From Simmondsia chinensis (Eukaryota; Streptophyta; Magnoliopsida; Caryophyllales; Simmondsiaceae): 64,000 nt of DNA. The translations under genes and the position numbers were made by a program. The stretch's first letter is position 1. Each line of letters opens with the position of its first letter. Positions 34,461 to 46,080 of the stretch are shown piece after piece. The DNA lies in contig JAGTTD010000013.1 of the NCBI GenBank assembly GCA_018398585.1, positions 5,428,492 through 5,492,491 on the forward strand, in the 5' to 3' direction. Below the pieces are notes generated by a model that saw only the letters and a program-made list of their open reading frames with translations, made no database searches and was not told the DNA's origin.

Positions 34461-36104
34461 CGGGATTGAACATGACGAACATAACAAAACTTACTGTCAT
34501 CATTTAAGATAGTTTCAATCTGTCTTGTAATTTTTTTTTATGTCGGGGGACATTGTACCGGCGCAAGCTTCAGCCTTGGTTTTTCTATCATAAAACCACT
34601 TCTGCAACACTAGCCGAATCTCGTCAATTAAATCAGTAATGGGATAATCACGCACCTTAACCAAAACATCATTCATTGATTTCGATATATTTGTTTTCAT
34701 TATGTTGTACTGACGGCAAGGGGAATGGGAACGAGTCCACTTGCCCAATCCCACGGTCTTCAAGTACTCTTTAGCTCCGGGTATGGCACAACATAAACTG
34801 AAGAACAAAGTATGGAACTCTTGAAGGCTGTATGCTTTAGCTGTTTGGTAGTAGTGCTGATCCAATTGCTTTGTTTTGCTTTGTTTTGCTTTTGAATTTG
34901 GACTTCATGTTGTTCAGCAAGTGGTACATGCACAAACCATGGAATGCGTTGGAGAAAACTTCTTCCACCACTCTATGGATGCTTCAATGTTGATCAGATA
35001 CAATAAACATGGGCGGTAGGCTCCCCAATAACTTCCTTCAACCGGCTAAGGAACCAATGCCATGATGCATCATTCTTTGAATCATCGATATTGAAAGCAA
35101 TCTGGAAAATTTGTTGATTGGCATCGTGACAAACGGCCATGAACAGAACACCCCGGTATTTTCCCTTCAGATGCGTTGCATCAATGCTCACAATAGGACG
35201 GCAAAACTGGAATCCTTTAAGTGAAGCATCGAACGCAATTAAAAGATACTGAAATCTACTTCCATCATCTGTTTGTAAATGAAACACAGCACCGGAGTTG
35301 GTCCGTTGGAGAACATGCAAATATGCAGGCAGGTTTGCATATGACTGTTCGGGGGAACCCAATCTGACATTGCCATATGGAAACTCTCTACCCCTCCAAG
35401 CAACACTGTAGCTGATCTCAACACCATAGCGGCTACGAATGTCATCTATGACATCCTGCGGCTTGAACACTCTTCTGGGGTTGATAATTTTCTTTCGGAC
35501 ACATTCCCCGAAGACCCAGCTGGTTGCTTGCCTATGTCTAACAGTGGTGAGATTGGTAGGACGGGTATGATTATTTTCAACTTTTGTAACCATCCAATAC
35601 CCGTCATCTGCTAGACACATAGCCCGAACTCTCCATGTGCAACCCTCTTGCACACAACGAACAACCGTTAAGGGTTTGTTAGCCTTGAAGCTCCTGAATT
35701 CAAAATTTTCCCTCATGGCAATTACTGCTAGGTTAGTCAATAAATCCTTCTTCGATTTAAATACTTGATTCACCTCGATTACCTCAACCATCCTACCCTA
35801 CCCATAAACCCCGTCAATTCAGCTACTCTCATCACCGGAACCAACGTCATCGTCATAATGAGGATCAACAGTAGCTTGGACGTCGGGATGGATATTCGGT
35901 TGAACGCAGGGTTCCGCATTTAGTTCCACTGCAGGTTCGACAGTAGGAGGTGATGTGTCCACTTTAGGGCAAATATTCTGCTATTTAGAAATGTGCCCAT
36001 GTGGAGGTGATGCGTCGGTTGCAGTTGGTTGCACATGGGATAAATTTATATTATCCAAATTGTCGCATGGACTTTGATTGGAATTTTCCCAATCTTCACC
36101 AGAC

Positions 36105-36170
36105 GTTGTCGCTGTCGCTGTCGCTGTCGCTGTCGCCGTCGCTGTCGCCCTCACTGTCGCCGTAGGCATC
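36105..36170 (-). repeat. Hexanucleotide repeat coding Ala-Thr
   Basis: About ten hexamers related to GTCGCT in tandem within the PB1 exon of the transposase. On the coding strand they give an Ala-Thr dipeptide run after the PB1 domain. In-frame hexamer variation would change linker length without breaking the frame. Confidence 0.85.
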
Positions 36171-36589
36171 ACAGGGTCCAAACCATCATTGTTCTCGTCA
36201 CCATCTTGTAGTGTGTAAATAGGACTCCGTTGCTCACTAAAGTAAGGATTCCTATCAATCGTGGACTCAACAGTAACGAACAAGGTATGCTTCGCCCTAT
36301 CTTCTTTTCTCATTGGCTTCCAAATCATAATTGACCTATCATTATTGACATCATACAAGGGCATGTCCCGAACGCCTGTAAGAAATTGAAATTGCATCTT
36401 CGAACTTGCATCCACCTGAACATCCATCAACTCCACCAAAGTCCTTTGCAAGCCCGCAAAGTCAGTCTTCTCATCCACAAAAACAAAATCCAACTTTCCA
36501 CCAATATACTCTGCCCTCTCGTTAAAGTGTCCACCATACCGAACAATAGCAACATCAGCCATACTGTGAACACGAAAGTAACATAATAT

Positions 36590-38490
36590 TACACCACTAA
36601 TTACATGAGACACACCAAGATAAAATGAAAGAACAACATTTAAACCAATCATACCTCACTAATGACTTGAAAGACACTAAAACAAGTTGATTTACACCAT
36701 TAAAACCTACCACACACGGTGTATGATTGATCATATGCCACTAATGACTTAAATCACATTAAAACAAGTTGATTTTACACCCTTAAAACCAATCATACAC
36801 CACTAATTGCTTAAAACACACTAAAACAAGTTAATTTCACACCATTTAGACCAATCATACACCCCTATTTACTTAAAGCACATTAAAATAAGTTGATTTT
36901 ATACCCTTAAAACCTATTATACATGGTGTATGACTGATCTTACACCACTATTTTCTTAAAACAGATTAACACAAGTTGATTTTACACCCTTAAAGCCTAT
37001 CATACACAGTGTATGATTGATCACACCGCTATTTTCTTAAAACACACTAAAACAAGTTAATTTCACACCATTTAGACCTATTATACATACCATTTGGACC
37101 AATCATACATGGTGTATGATTGATCATACGCCACTATTTACTTAAAACACATTAAAACAAGTTGCTTTTACACCCTTAAATCCTATCATATACAGTGTAT
37201 GATTGATCATACCCCACAAATTGCTTAAAACACACTAAAACAAGTTATTTTCACACCATTTAGACCAATCATACACGGTGTATGATTGATCTTACACCAC
37301 TAATGACTTGAAAGACACTAAAACAAGTTGATTTACACCATTAAAACCTATCGTACACGGTGTATGATTGATCATACACCACTAATTTCTTAAAATACAC
37401 TAAAACAAGTTATTTTCACACCATTTAGACCAATCATACATGGTGTATGATTGATCTTACACCACTAATGACTTGAAAGACATTAAAACAAGTTTATTTT
37501 ACACCCTTAAAACCTATCATACACGGTGTATGATTAATCATACACCACTAATTGCTTAAAACACACTAAAACAAGTTGTTTTCACCCCATTTAGACCAAT
37601 CATACATGGTGTATGATTGATCTTACACCACTAATGACTTGAAAGACACTAAAATAAGTTGATTTACACCATTAAAACCTATCATACAGGGTGTATAATT
37701 GATCATACACCACTATTTTCTTAGAACACACTAAAACAAGCTGATTTCACACCATTTAGACCAATCTTACACGGTGTATGATTGATCATACACCACTATT
37801 TACTTAAAACACTTTAAAATAAGTTGATTTTACACTTTTAAAACCTATCATACACGGTGTATGATTGATCGTACACCACAAATTGCTTAACATACACCAA
37901 CACAACATGGTATTACAACATTTAAACCAATCATACACCGTGTATGATTTGGGTTAAAACCATTAATGACTTCAAACAACCAACAGTATATGATATTACA
38001 CCATTTAAACCAATCATACACGGTTTATGATTGATCATACACCATTAATTACTTCAAATAACTAATAAAAAATGATATTACTCCATTTACAACAATCATA
38101 CACGGTGTAAGATTGGTGTTACACCACTAATTACTTGAAATACACCAAGGAAAAATGATTGCACACCATTTAAACCCATCATACACGGTGTATGATCAAT
38201 CATACACCACTAATGACTTAAAACACACCAACACAACTTGATATTACACCATTTAAGCCAACATACACGGTGTATGATTGATCATACACCATAAATAACT
38301 TGTAATACACTAACACCAAATGACAAAGATCCATACCATTAAAACCAATTATACACGGTGCATGATTAATCATACACCATTAATGAGTTGAAACATGCCA
38401 TAAGAAAATGATCATACACCATTTACACCAATCATACACCATAAATGACTTGTAACACACTAACACCAAATGACAAAGATCCATTAACTA
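36590..38490 (-). repeat. 83-bp palindromic satellite, array 5 (about 23 monomers, inverted)
   Basis: Mirror of array 1 on the right side of the element, upstream of the transposase PB1 exon. On + it reads CATACACGGTGTATGATTG and CACCACTAATTGCTTAAAAC. Units here carry the ACACTAAAACAAGTTGATTT variant, distinct from array 1, so the arrays evolved separately. Probably within the first intron of the transposase gene. Confidence 0.93.
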
Positions 38491-38816
38491 CAAATGCATG
38501 AAATGATCATTTTACCTTCAATGTCTGATCTGACAACCGTGAAATGTGTAATGACTCAACCTTGGACCTATCGCAATGCCACCATGCTTCAAACCCGTTC
38601 TTACAAGGCCTTCTTCTTCTTCTTCTTCCGAGGGCCCAAGTAGGATAAGGAAACACGCAGGACGTTCAGAATGGAGCTCGGGGATTCTAAAATGAGAGAA
38701 GAAGAACAAAGAAGAGAGAATGAGAGATGAGAGACGGAAGACAAACGGGCGGGAAAAGAAGGGAGGTATAGAATGAAAAGCAACATTGTTGGCAAAAAGT
38801 CAAAAAGTTGTCCTTT

Positions 38817-38981
38817 TGCATTAAATGAGGGGAGAGAAGGGCAGAGAGAGAGTGGACGTTTGGAGGGTTAAAAGGCAGGGGCAAAATGGTCATAAAAGGG
38901 TGGTTTAGTAATACAGGGGTCCAACAAAGATTAAAGGGGGTGGGGGGGAGGGGTGGGGGTCTATTCAGTACGATTTCCCCC
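38817..38981 (-). repeat. Right terminal inverted repeat of the MULE
   Basis: Inverted partner of 22706-22876. Reads GGGGGAAATCGTACTGAATAG at the outer end on the - strand and ends with TGCATTAAATGAGGGG on the inner side. Confidence 0.9.
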
Positions 38982-39440
38982 GAAATTTTGAGTGAAAAAC
39001 AAACTTGAATTGACATAAGGTCCACCGAGGGCCCTTGCCACCAATGCCAGGGGCGGATCCATAGTTAGACCACTAGGGGCATGGGCCCCCAATGACTCAT
39101 AGGTTGAATTTTAAGTATTAGTAGTAACTTATTTAATTTTTTAAATATTGTTATAAAAAAAAGAATGATACTCCTTATCATAGTATACACTTTAGCTTGA
39201 TGGTTGAAATTAGGCTCACTATTTTCAATGTCAAGGGTTCAAGGTCCCCAAGCATCAATTTTCTAGAACATTTTAATTATATTTTTTTTAAAGTTATGGC
39301 TCTTTATTTTCAAGCACTATTTCATAATCTTCCACTATATTACGATTCTTTTTTCTTTTTTTTTTTTGGAGAACACTAAGTTATGATTCAACTTCACTTA
39401 TTTTTTTTAGTTGCATTAATATAATTAGTTTTTATATACC
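38982..39440. other. TE-derived gap right of the MULE
   Basis: No gene. The phrase AGGGGCGGATCCATAG at 39,051, and AGATCCGCCATTG near 40,000 in inverted orientation, look like the two ends of an old element of about 970 bp; TGGATCCACCGCTG at 42,834 may be another end of the same family. The interior is AT-rich. Confidence 0.35.
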
Positions 39441-39590
39441 AGGATGGGTGACCTCCTGGGAAGTCCTCACCCTCAGGTTGGGGGCACTGGGAAACAGCCT
39501 CTCTTCAGGTTAACACCCTGGAGGGGGAAGGTTGCGTACATCTGCCCCCCCCAGACCCTGCGTAGGTGGGAGCCCTTGAGGCACTGAGTA
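39441..39590 (+). mobile_element. 5S-headed SINE, 5'-truncated within the 5S head
   Basis: Starts inside the 5S rRNA part at AGGATGGGTGACCTCCTGGG (intermediate element and box C), then the SINE body GAAACAGCCTCTCTTCAGG, GGTTGCGTACATCTGCC and GAGCCCTTGAGGCACTG. No TTG tail or clear target duplication remains. Confidence 0.8.
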
Positions 39591-40571
39591 TGTCCCTTTG
39601 TTATATATATAATTTTTAATAAATTATTTGTATATTCTTTTTATTTATTTTTTATTTTAAATTTGGTTTTGAATATGAAACCTATAATGTTTAAATTTTA
39701 GACTCAATTATGAATCTCAACTTCAATTTCTAATAGACAAATTATCTTATTTTTAATTTTGTCCGTATTTTTTCTTTCAGATGCTGTCTATCTATGTAAG
39801 TCTTAACCCAAATTTTATCCTCAACTCTCGCATATTTCACTCCTATTTGTGTGATATACTTACATACAAAGACACACACATATATCTAAAACTACTACTA
39901 TTTGTTATTATAAATATGGACCCCGCTTCATTAGGTCTTTTGATCCTCCACCGTCTATTATTATGTACCCACAGTGAAAAAACCTCCTAGATCCGCCATT
40001 GCCCAATGTAATAACGTTATATCCACCACTATATAGATACATATCTGTAACAATTTTTATTATAAAAGTATATCTAAATAATGCCCAGAGTATGTATGTA
40101 TGTCCCACTTATTACATGCATGCATACATATAACAACATTTCTAATTTCTAACTATTTTGTACTTTTGGCTTTTTTTGTTGTTCGTATTTCATAGGTTAC
40201 ATATTTACATAGAAATACTTCTAGAAGTTGATCTTCACTTTGTTCCAATGTTTGGGGTGACAGTTGATCAACCTTAAGATGTAGGTTCGATTTCAGCATC
40301 TCCCTCCCCCTGTGGTGAATCTATGTAAAGAGGATCGAGATGCATGGATACTGCAGCTTTACCACCATACCTTTAAATAACCATGCATATGCATATAGAA
40401 TATATTTAAAAATAATATATTTAGACAGCAGTGACCTCACTTCAAAAGTGTGCACGCTGGTTTGGCGGTTTGCATCTCTTTTCCTTACTCTTAGGTCACT
40501 AGTTCGACTTTGGGATACATCACTTTTTCTAATTTTTTTTCTCAACTTTTTCGTTTGTCAATGATCATTAT

Positions 40572-40820
40572 CAACAATAGCAATAGACCCAGTGCCTCAA
40601 AGGGTTCCGCATAACCGAGGTCTGGGAGGGGTGGATGTACGCAACCTTACCCCTTCAGGGTGTAACCCTGCCGAAAGGCTGTTTTCGGGGACCCCTAACC
40701 TTATAGGGTTGGCAACAACAGGATTTCCTAGGAGGTCATCCATCCTGATACTACTCTCACCCAAACACTCTTAACTTCGGAGTTCTAATGGGGTCCGGTG
40801 GCTTAGTGCCTGGTATGATC
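40572..40820 (-). mobile_element. 5S-headed SINE, near full length
   Basis: On - the head runs from GGATCATACCAGGCACTAAG through CTCCGAAGTTAAGAGTG and GAGAGTAGTATCAGGATGG to CCTCCTAGGAAATCC, matching nearly all of 5S rRNA. The body contains GGTTGCGTACATCCACCCC and ends GAGGCACTGGGTC plus a degenerate TTG tail. No convincing target duplication. Confidence 0.83.
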
Positions 40821-41039
40821 CATTACTCTTTTATTAATGCATAAAGGCATCTCCTTTTTTTGAACACTGTAAAGGCATCTCGTTGTTGTTTTAATTAATG
40901 CATAACTTTATTATATTTTGATATTATATATATGTATATTATACATTCATATCTTGGATTTTTAAAATTAATTAATCATATATGTTACGCTAATTTACGT
41001 AAAAAGTCGTCTATTTTTCACATTTTTAATACTGTAATA

Positions 41040-41284
41040 AAAAGCAACATACCCAGTGCCCTAAGGGTTCTCGCCTAAGCAGGGTCTGGGGGCGGATGTA
41101 CGCAACCTTCCCCCTTCAGGATATTACCCCTGAAGAGAGGTTATTTCCGAGTGCCCCCAACCTGAGGGTGAGGACTTCCCAGGAGGTCATTCATCCTGGT
41201 ACTGCTCTCGCCCAAGCACACTTGACTTCGGAGTTCTAATGGGATCCGGTGACAGCGTGTTGGTACCTTCTTTGGTACAGTAAT
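41040..41284 (-). mobile_element. 5S-headed SINE with 18-bp target duplication
   Basis: Flanked by ATTTTTAATACTGTAATA (41022-41039) and the same 18-mer with one change (41285-41302). On - the 5S head includes CCGGATCCCATTAGAACTCC, CTTGGGCGAGAGCAGTACC and GACCTCCTGGGAAGTCCTC, but its first ~25 bases are altered. The tail ends GGGCACTGGGTATGTTGC. 482 bp from the preceding SINE and in the same orientation. Confidence 0.85.
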
Positions 41285-41660
41285 ATTTTTAATACAGTAA
41301 TACTTTCAATTATATTAATTTAATCCCTAAATAATTTATACTACATTGACCCTGTACGAATTATCAAAACTAGATTAACACAAGTAAAAATAAAATGATT
41401 AAATTGATAGATTATGTAAAGTATAAGAATGTATGACAAAAATATTATATATATTTCTATATTTAAGATAAATATCAAACACACCCCAAATTATTGATCA
41501 AAATCAATTTGATCCCAATCTTGTAATTTCATTAAAGACACTTTCAAATTATTGGTCGAAATGAATATAATTCTCAATTTTTGTTTTCATAAGACATACT
41601 AATAACTATTAAAGAAAATAGTTAAAGTACATAAAATGATTGTAGTTATTAACATATATG

Positions 41661-42232
41661 TGATGCAGCGCGTAAGTGGGATTTTGGGGAACGGGAAGGA
41701 ATTGAATGCCTTCCCTTTAATTTTATTAATCTCTAATAAAAATTATAAGAGAAAAGATAAAATTCATTCTAATCTCACACTTGAGAATAGAAGAACTAAA
41801 ACAACTCATAACACTATCAAAATCAAAGCTCCCTAAAACCCTAGATCTCATGTATATATAGAGGAGGTAACCTAATTGGAATCAAACTCTAAAAGATAAA
41901 TATGAAATTTAAATCTAATCCTAATCTAATTTGAACTCAATCTTCACCGAACTCTTCACGTGTCTCTTTTAGCCTTGTCGCCAAGAACGTGACGCCAATT
42001 ATACATTCCGCCAGGCAGCCGCCAACCCGTGCTTGTTGCCAATCCTCATGCCGTGTACCACAAGCTTCAAATCTATCCACTACCACCAACCATGAGCCCC
42101 GCCAAGCAATCTGCCAATCTCTAACGTGGGGTTGTCTCTTCCCGTCTTTCCTTAGCGTCCTTGTACCTCTTGTTCTGGGCTGCACCGTCTTGCTCAGCTT
42201 GACCCGCCAAGGCCTATCTGACGGCTGCATCA
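41661..42232 (-). mobile_element. Solo LTR related to the 62,340 element
   Basis: Starts TGATGCAGCG and ends GGCTGCATCA, so both ends are TGATGCAGC in inverted sense. Flanked by ATATG at 41656-41660 and 42233-42237, a perfect 5-bp duplication. On - it has TGGCGGGTCAAG and other phrases resembling the LTRs at 62,340 and 63,481. A TATA-like TATATATAG at about 41,855 fits an LTR promoter. It arose by recombination between the two LTRs of a lost element. Confidence 0.82.
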
Positions 42233-42952
42233 ATATGATGCTTGAAAAATATAGATTTAAATGAAGGGATGTAGTTTTGGAGTGATTTATGCTGGCAAGG
42301 TGAGATATTGATTTAAAGTGGATAAGATATTTGCTCTTTTTGGTGAACTATTAACTATTAAAATATTTTTATGTTATATGTTTAATATATTTGATAAAAA
42401 TATCTAATTTATAGAGACAAATCATTTATACCACTTAATTTTAAAATTAATTTTCAGTGATGATATTGGATATATAAATAAGACATCTAAAGTGATTAAT
42501 TAAGTGTTTTTTAATTAATTAATCTTTTTTAAATATATTTGATACTTTGTTGATAAAAAAAATTGGTTAATTTAATCTATTTTTAATAATTTAAGATGTT
42601 TTTGATAAAGTTAGAGGTTAGAGGATCGAAATACTTTTAAACAATAGCTCCATGGGCGGCTTTAATTAAATTAGAAGATAAAATGTTACATTAATCTTGA
42701 TCAATAGTTTAAAAGGTACTTTAATGAAACTAAAAGCTTGTGGGTTATATTCATTTTGACCAATAGTATGGGAGTATTTTTTGGTATTTATCCTACTCTC
42801 ATGTAATAATGGACCCCGCATTAATCAAATCCTGGATCCACCGCTGCCCTCCCCGACGGCATTAACAATGTGAAAAAAAAAGACATTTTATTTTGTACAC
42901 AGGTCGCTACTGAGTTCCTCCCACCCAATTGTCAAACATTTTATTTTGTAAC

Positions 42953-43030
42953 ACCCTGTGGTAAGGCTACGTACATCTTATCCTTCCTATACCTTGCCTT
43001 GGTTGGAGCCTTTTTGAGGCATTGGATTTT
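42953..43030 (+). mobile_element. Degenerate SINE/LINE tail
   Basis: GGTAAGGCTACGTACATC, CCTTGCCTTGGTTGGAGCC and TTGAGGCATTGGATTTTG follow the shared tail with many changes. No head and no target duplication recognised. Confidence 0.5.
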
Positions 43031-43283
43031 GCTTTTTGTAGTTAGTTTTGTTGGAATCTAAACGAGCAACATTATTTAGCAATAAAAATACTATAAGAAT
43101 TGAGGTCGTAGGATATAAAATCGTGGGTTCAAATCTCATTAAAAATCCAACACCAAATAAAAGGAAGCTATAAAGGCGAGAAACATGACAAGTCTTAACA
43201 ATGACATATTCATGGCATTGCCATTAGTAGAGGCCGCGTCGCTTGATTATGTGGGATTTAATTCGGACCCTGCATTCATTCAC

Positions 43284-44720
43284 ATCAAGGTTGTTAAACT
43301 TGAGATTCTAATTAAAATTGATAGGGGCTTTTAGAGTTAGAATCGTAAGAATGAATCGAAAATAGTAAAATTCTGCTAAATGTATATTATAATTATTCTT
43401 CATATTAATATCAGTTACATAATTTAAAAAATTATTAATAAGTCCTTTACTTACATGGGTATATATAAAAAATATAATGAAATATAATAAACATATTTTC
43501 ATATATGTATCATTTTATATTATAATAATCGTGAGGGTTTTTAAAATAGATGATGTGAATTGAACTTTATATTGAAGTTAAAACATAAAACTAACTTAAT
43601 TTAAGTTTCTTGAGAAGTATACAATGTTTAATTAACTTTCTTTTACTCCGAACTAATAAAGTAAGTTCATTCGTAAGAGTCGGTTCCCAAAATAATGCTG
43701 AAAAATAAAAAAATAAAAAAAATAATGCCAAAAAATAAATAATTACCAATCTACTGTTGAACTGCGTTTAGAAAACGCGGTGCACTCAAAAAATAGCCGA
43801 ATTAATTTTTTCCAGTTATAAAACGCGTCTTAAAGACGCGTTTCATGTGAAAATAAACCGCGTTAGCGGTTCATTTGAAGATAAACCGAGTCTTTAAGAC
43901 GCGGTTCATATATGACTAAATCGCGTCTTTAAGACGCGGTTCATATCATTGTAAAAGACAAGTTTTGAAGTCAAGGACGCCCACGCTCGAAACGAATTCA
44001 AAATGAAATGGATGAAATAACTATACACGAAGGGTCACACGTAGATTCTGTAAGAGAAAATATTATAGTGTATTGACATGCAAGATGAAAAAGAAGCACG
44101 AGGCTCGGTTAGCAGCTAGTAGCAGTGAAATATATGACGGTAATATTTATTTATGTTTCATTTTTTTGAACATTTATTTATGTTTTATTTATATTATTTT
44201 TTATATAGTAGTTCGTTATTTATATATATCTATTAGTTTGTTATTTATGTTGTTTAATTCATAAAGCATATAAACCGCATTTTATAAACGCTGTTTATGC
44301 TCTACATAAATTTTGGTTTTTGATGCGGTTATTTTTACGTATAACCGCGTTTATAAAACGCGGTTCAACAGTAGATTGGTAAATATTTATTTTTTAGCAT
44401 TATTTTTTTTATTTTTTTATTTTTTAGCATTATTTTGGGAACCGACTCCATTCGTAATATATGCTTATTTTTTTATATTTTAACTTTTTATTTGTATAGG
44501 TTGGTAGAATCGAGGTCGGATTGGTAGAATCATAAAATTATATTATGATTCTATCCGTTAGTTTCATGTAATATCAATGAATCATAAGATTATACAAAAT
44601 TAAGATTCTACCTAAGATTTAGATCAGGCGGTAATAATGAAATCGTAGAATCGTAAGATTCCAAAATTTGAATAGAAAATTTAATTACCATGATTCACAT
44701 AATCATGACCATCACTTGTA
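43284..44720. mobile_element. Old element of family M2, split by a MULE-MITE
   Basis: Its ends (AAGGTTGTTAAACTTGAGA at the left; GTAGAATCGTAAGATTCC near 44,655) are found in reverse order and orientation at 54,775-55,424 in MLO-B intron 6. Here the copy is interrupted by the 43,677-44,448 MITE. Rich in the near-palindromic phrase GATTCTACGATT. No coding sequence seen; class not determined. Confidence 0.5.
43677..44448. mobile_element. MULE-type MITE, 772 bp, 9-bp target duplication
   Basis: Inverted ends of about 100 bp begin GAGTCGGTTCCCAAAATAAT and run through TACCAATCTACTGTTGAAC and a GCGTTT...AAACGCGGT motif. Flanked by CATTCGTAA at 43668-43676 and 44449-44457, a perfect 9-bp duplication typical of Mutator elements. 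The interior contains several copies of the palindromic phrase GCGTCTTTAAGACGCGGTTC. No transposase. Confidence 0.9.
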
Positions 44721-45164
44721 CTTTAATAAACGATTACTACATAATCAATGGATAATGAAAACCTCGTAATACTAAAAAGATTAACATAGCAAGAGTCTCA
44801 TTTGGGAAACTTTATTAGATTATGTGTAGAGCATGATTATATTAAATCTTTTTTATAAGTATAGAATTAGGCCAGTCCTATTGAGTTCCACACATCTAGG
44901 TCACCTAAATATGGTTTATGGTGTAAGAGTTTTTTTAGTCATTCGGACAAAGTTTCATATAATATAATCATTTATTATATTAGTTCATTTACGTCTAATT
45001 GTATCAATTTAATCTTTTTATAATTTGCATTATGATAATTTAGTCTTTGGATAAACCTTAATTTAAGCTAATGATCTTATTTTGAACAACCTGGTTATGT
45101 TGATTGCAAATGACCTATTATATACTTATTTAAGTTTTATACTTATTATTAATTTAACCTAATA

Positions 45165-45382
45165 GGGTACCAACACATAAGCATCAGATCCCATTAAAAC
45201 TCCGAAATTGAGCATGCTTAGACGAGAATAGTACTAAGATGAGTGACCTCTTAGGAAGTCCTCGTGCTGCACCTCTTAGGTTGAAAATTCTCGGAAACAG
45301 CCTCTCTTTAGGGTAGCACCCTGAAGGGGGAAGGCTGCGTACATCCATTCCCCCCAGACCCTGCTTAGGCGAAAGCCCTTAG
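45165..45382 (+). mobile_element. 5S-headed SINE, near full length, diverged
   Basis: Head: GGGTACCAACACATAAGCAT, CAGATCCCATTAAAACTCCG, GTAGTACTAAG-like region and GACCTCTTAGGAAGTCCTCG, following 5S rRNA with scattered changes. Body: GAAACAGCCTCTCTTTAGGG, AAGGCTGCGTACATCC, CAGACCCTGCTTAGGCG. The tail lacks TTG repeats. One of the older copies by divergence. Confidence 0.8.
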
Positions 45383-45681
45383 AATAATAGGAATGTTGCT
45401 TTTATTACTAGCCATCCTTTTCCCCTTTTTCTAAGTTGTTATTTGCTCAAATAATTTTTTCGTCAAAGTTAATGACAGAAAAGATCAACATATAAATTAA
45501 TTGGATTATTTTATCAAATATTAATTAACTTTAAGATAGAATCTCATTAGAAATTAATTATATATAAATCTTAAGTATGTCACTTTGACTTGTCAAGCAA
45601 TAAGACTTTGTAAAATTTGAAGTATGTTAATTACGAGCATTGGTCATGTAAAATGAAGGCATGTGGATGCCCTAAGCAGTG

Positions 45682-45880
45682 CAGGGCCAAACATAACCCA
45701 AGCAGCTACTTGGAGCCTCCAAAATTTAGGGGTTCCCATATTATTTGAGTTGTAATTATTAAAATATCAATTGTCAATATTAATAAGTTTTATGATTAAA
45801 ATTTTACAGTTTGTTATATATAAATGGCCCCGTTTAAAATTTTCACTTGGGGCCTTGATAATGTCAGGATCGGCCCTGAA
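45682..45880. mobile_element. Possible hAT-type MITE
   Basis: Starts CAGGGCCAAACATAACCC and ends GGATCGGCCCTG, an inverted pair around GGGCC. Flanking octamers AAGCAGTG and AAGTAGGG agree at 5 of 8 positions. About 200 bp with no ORF. Confidence 0.45.
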
Positions 45881-46080
45881 GTAGGGGTGACTGATGACTT
45901 GATGGGTATTAGTCGAGATGTTAAATGGTGTTTACTTTTAAGATAAAAAAGACGTTATACATGATAGAGCTCAGTGATATACTTAAATCGATTAGCGAAT
46001 TATTCAATATAAAAAACGACTCAGATTGTTAGTGTTTCGAAGTTGGGATGTTAATTTTGTTATTGGTTAATGGTTTGCAG

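Larger units (their letters stand above)
33570..36562 (-). pseudogene. MURA-type MULE transposase gene, decayed
   Basis: Begins at M 36562 with a PB1-like N-terminal domain (VAIVRYGGHFNERAEYIGG) to about 35,981, where a TAG follows HISK; an acidic linker with two more stops leads to 35,791. The MULE N-terminal region (CVQEGCTWRVRAMCLADDGYW) and catalytic core (FCRPIVSIDATHLKGKYRG, first D; MFIVSDQH, second D) follow. There is a frameshift at about 35,000 and a TGA right after SDQH. VFSNAFHGLCMYHLLNNMKS continues to 34,515. After array 4 come the SWIM zinc finger CTCHKFQLQQLPCEH, a frameshift near 33,800, and the C-terminal knuckle KCSRCKEHG ending at 33,579. It encoded DNA cut-and-paste transposition and is now inactive as read. 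Confidence 0.88.
22706..38981. mobile_element. Giant Mutator-like element (MULE), 16.3 kb
   Basis: Terminal inverted repeats at 22706-22876 and 38817-38981 both begin GGGAAATCGTA (right end read in reverse) and match over ~165 bp through ATAGACCCCC, a C-rich stretch, CCCCTGTATTACTAAA, TTATGACCATTTTGCCCC, AACGTCCACTCTCTCTCT and CATTTAATGCA. Inside are two convergent genes: a DUF1985 plus C48 (ULP1-like) protease gene on + and a PB1/MURA/SWIM transposase gene on -. Five arrays of an 83-bp repeat occupy roughly 7 kb. Both genes carry stops and frameshifts. MULEs with ULP1-like genes are known in plants (Kaonashi in Arabidopsis, CUMULE in melon). An exact 9-bp target duplication is not found. Confidence 0.88.

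Noticed and set aside
35239..36586. Small ORFs overlapping the transposase in other frames
   Set aside because: No family resemblance; the - strand frames carry the PB1 and MURA motifs.
22697..38990. Exact 9-bp target duplication of the giant MULE
   Set aside because: The best pair (AAAAATTTG and GAAATTTTG) matches at 7 of 9 only, and the end position is uncertain by 1-2 bp because of a G/C run.
39441..45382. 5S rRNA genes
   Set aside because: The 5S matches are truncated or mutated and run directly into a SINE body; there is no tandem 5S array and no terminator after 5S position 120.
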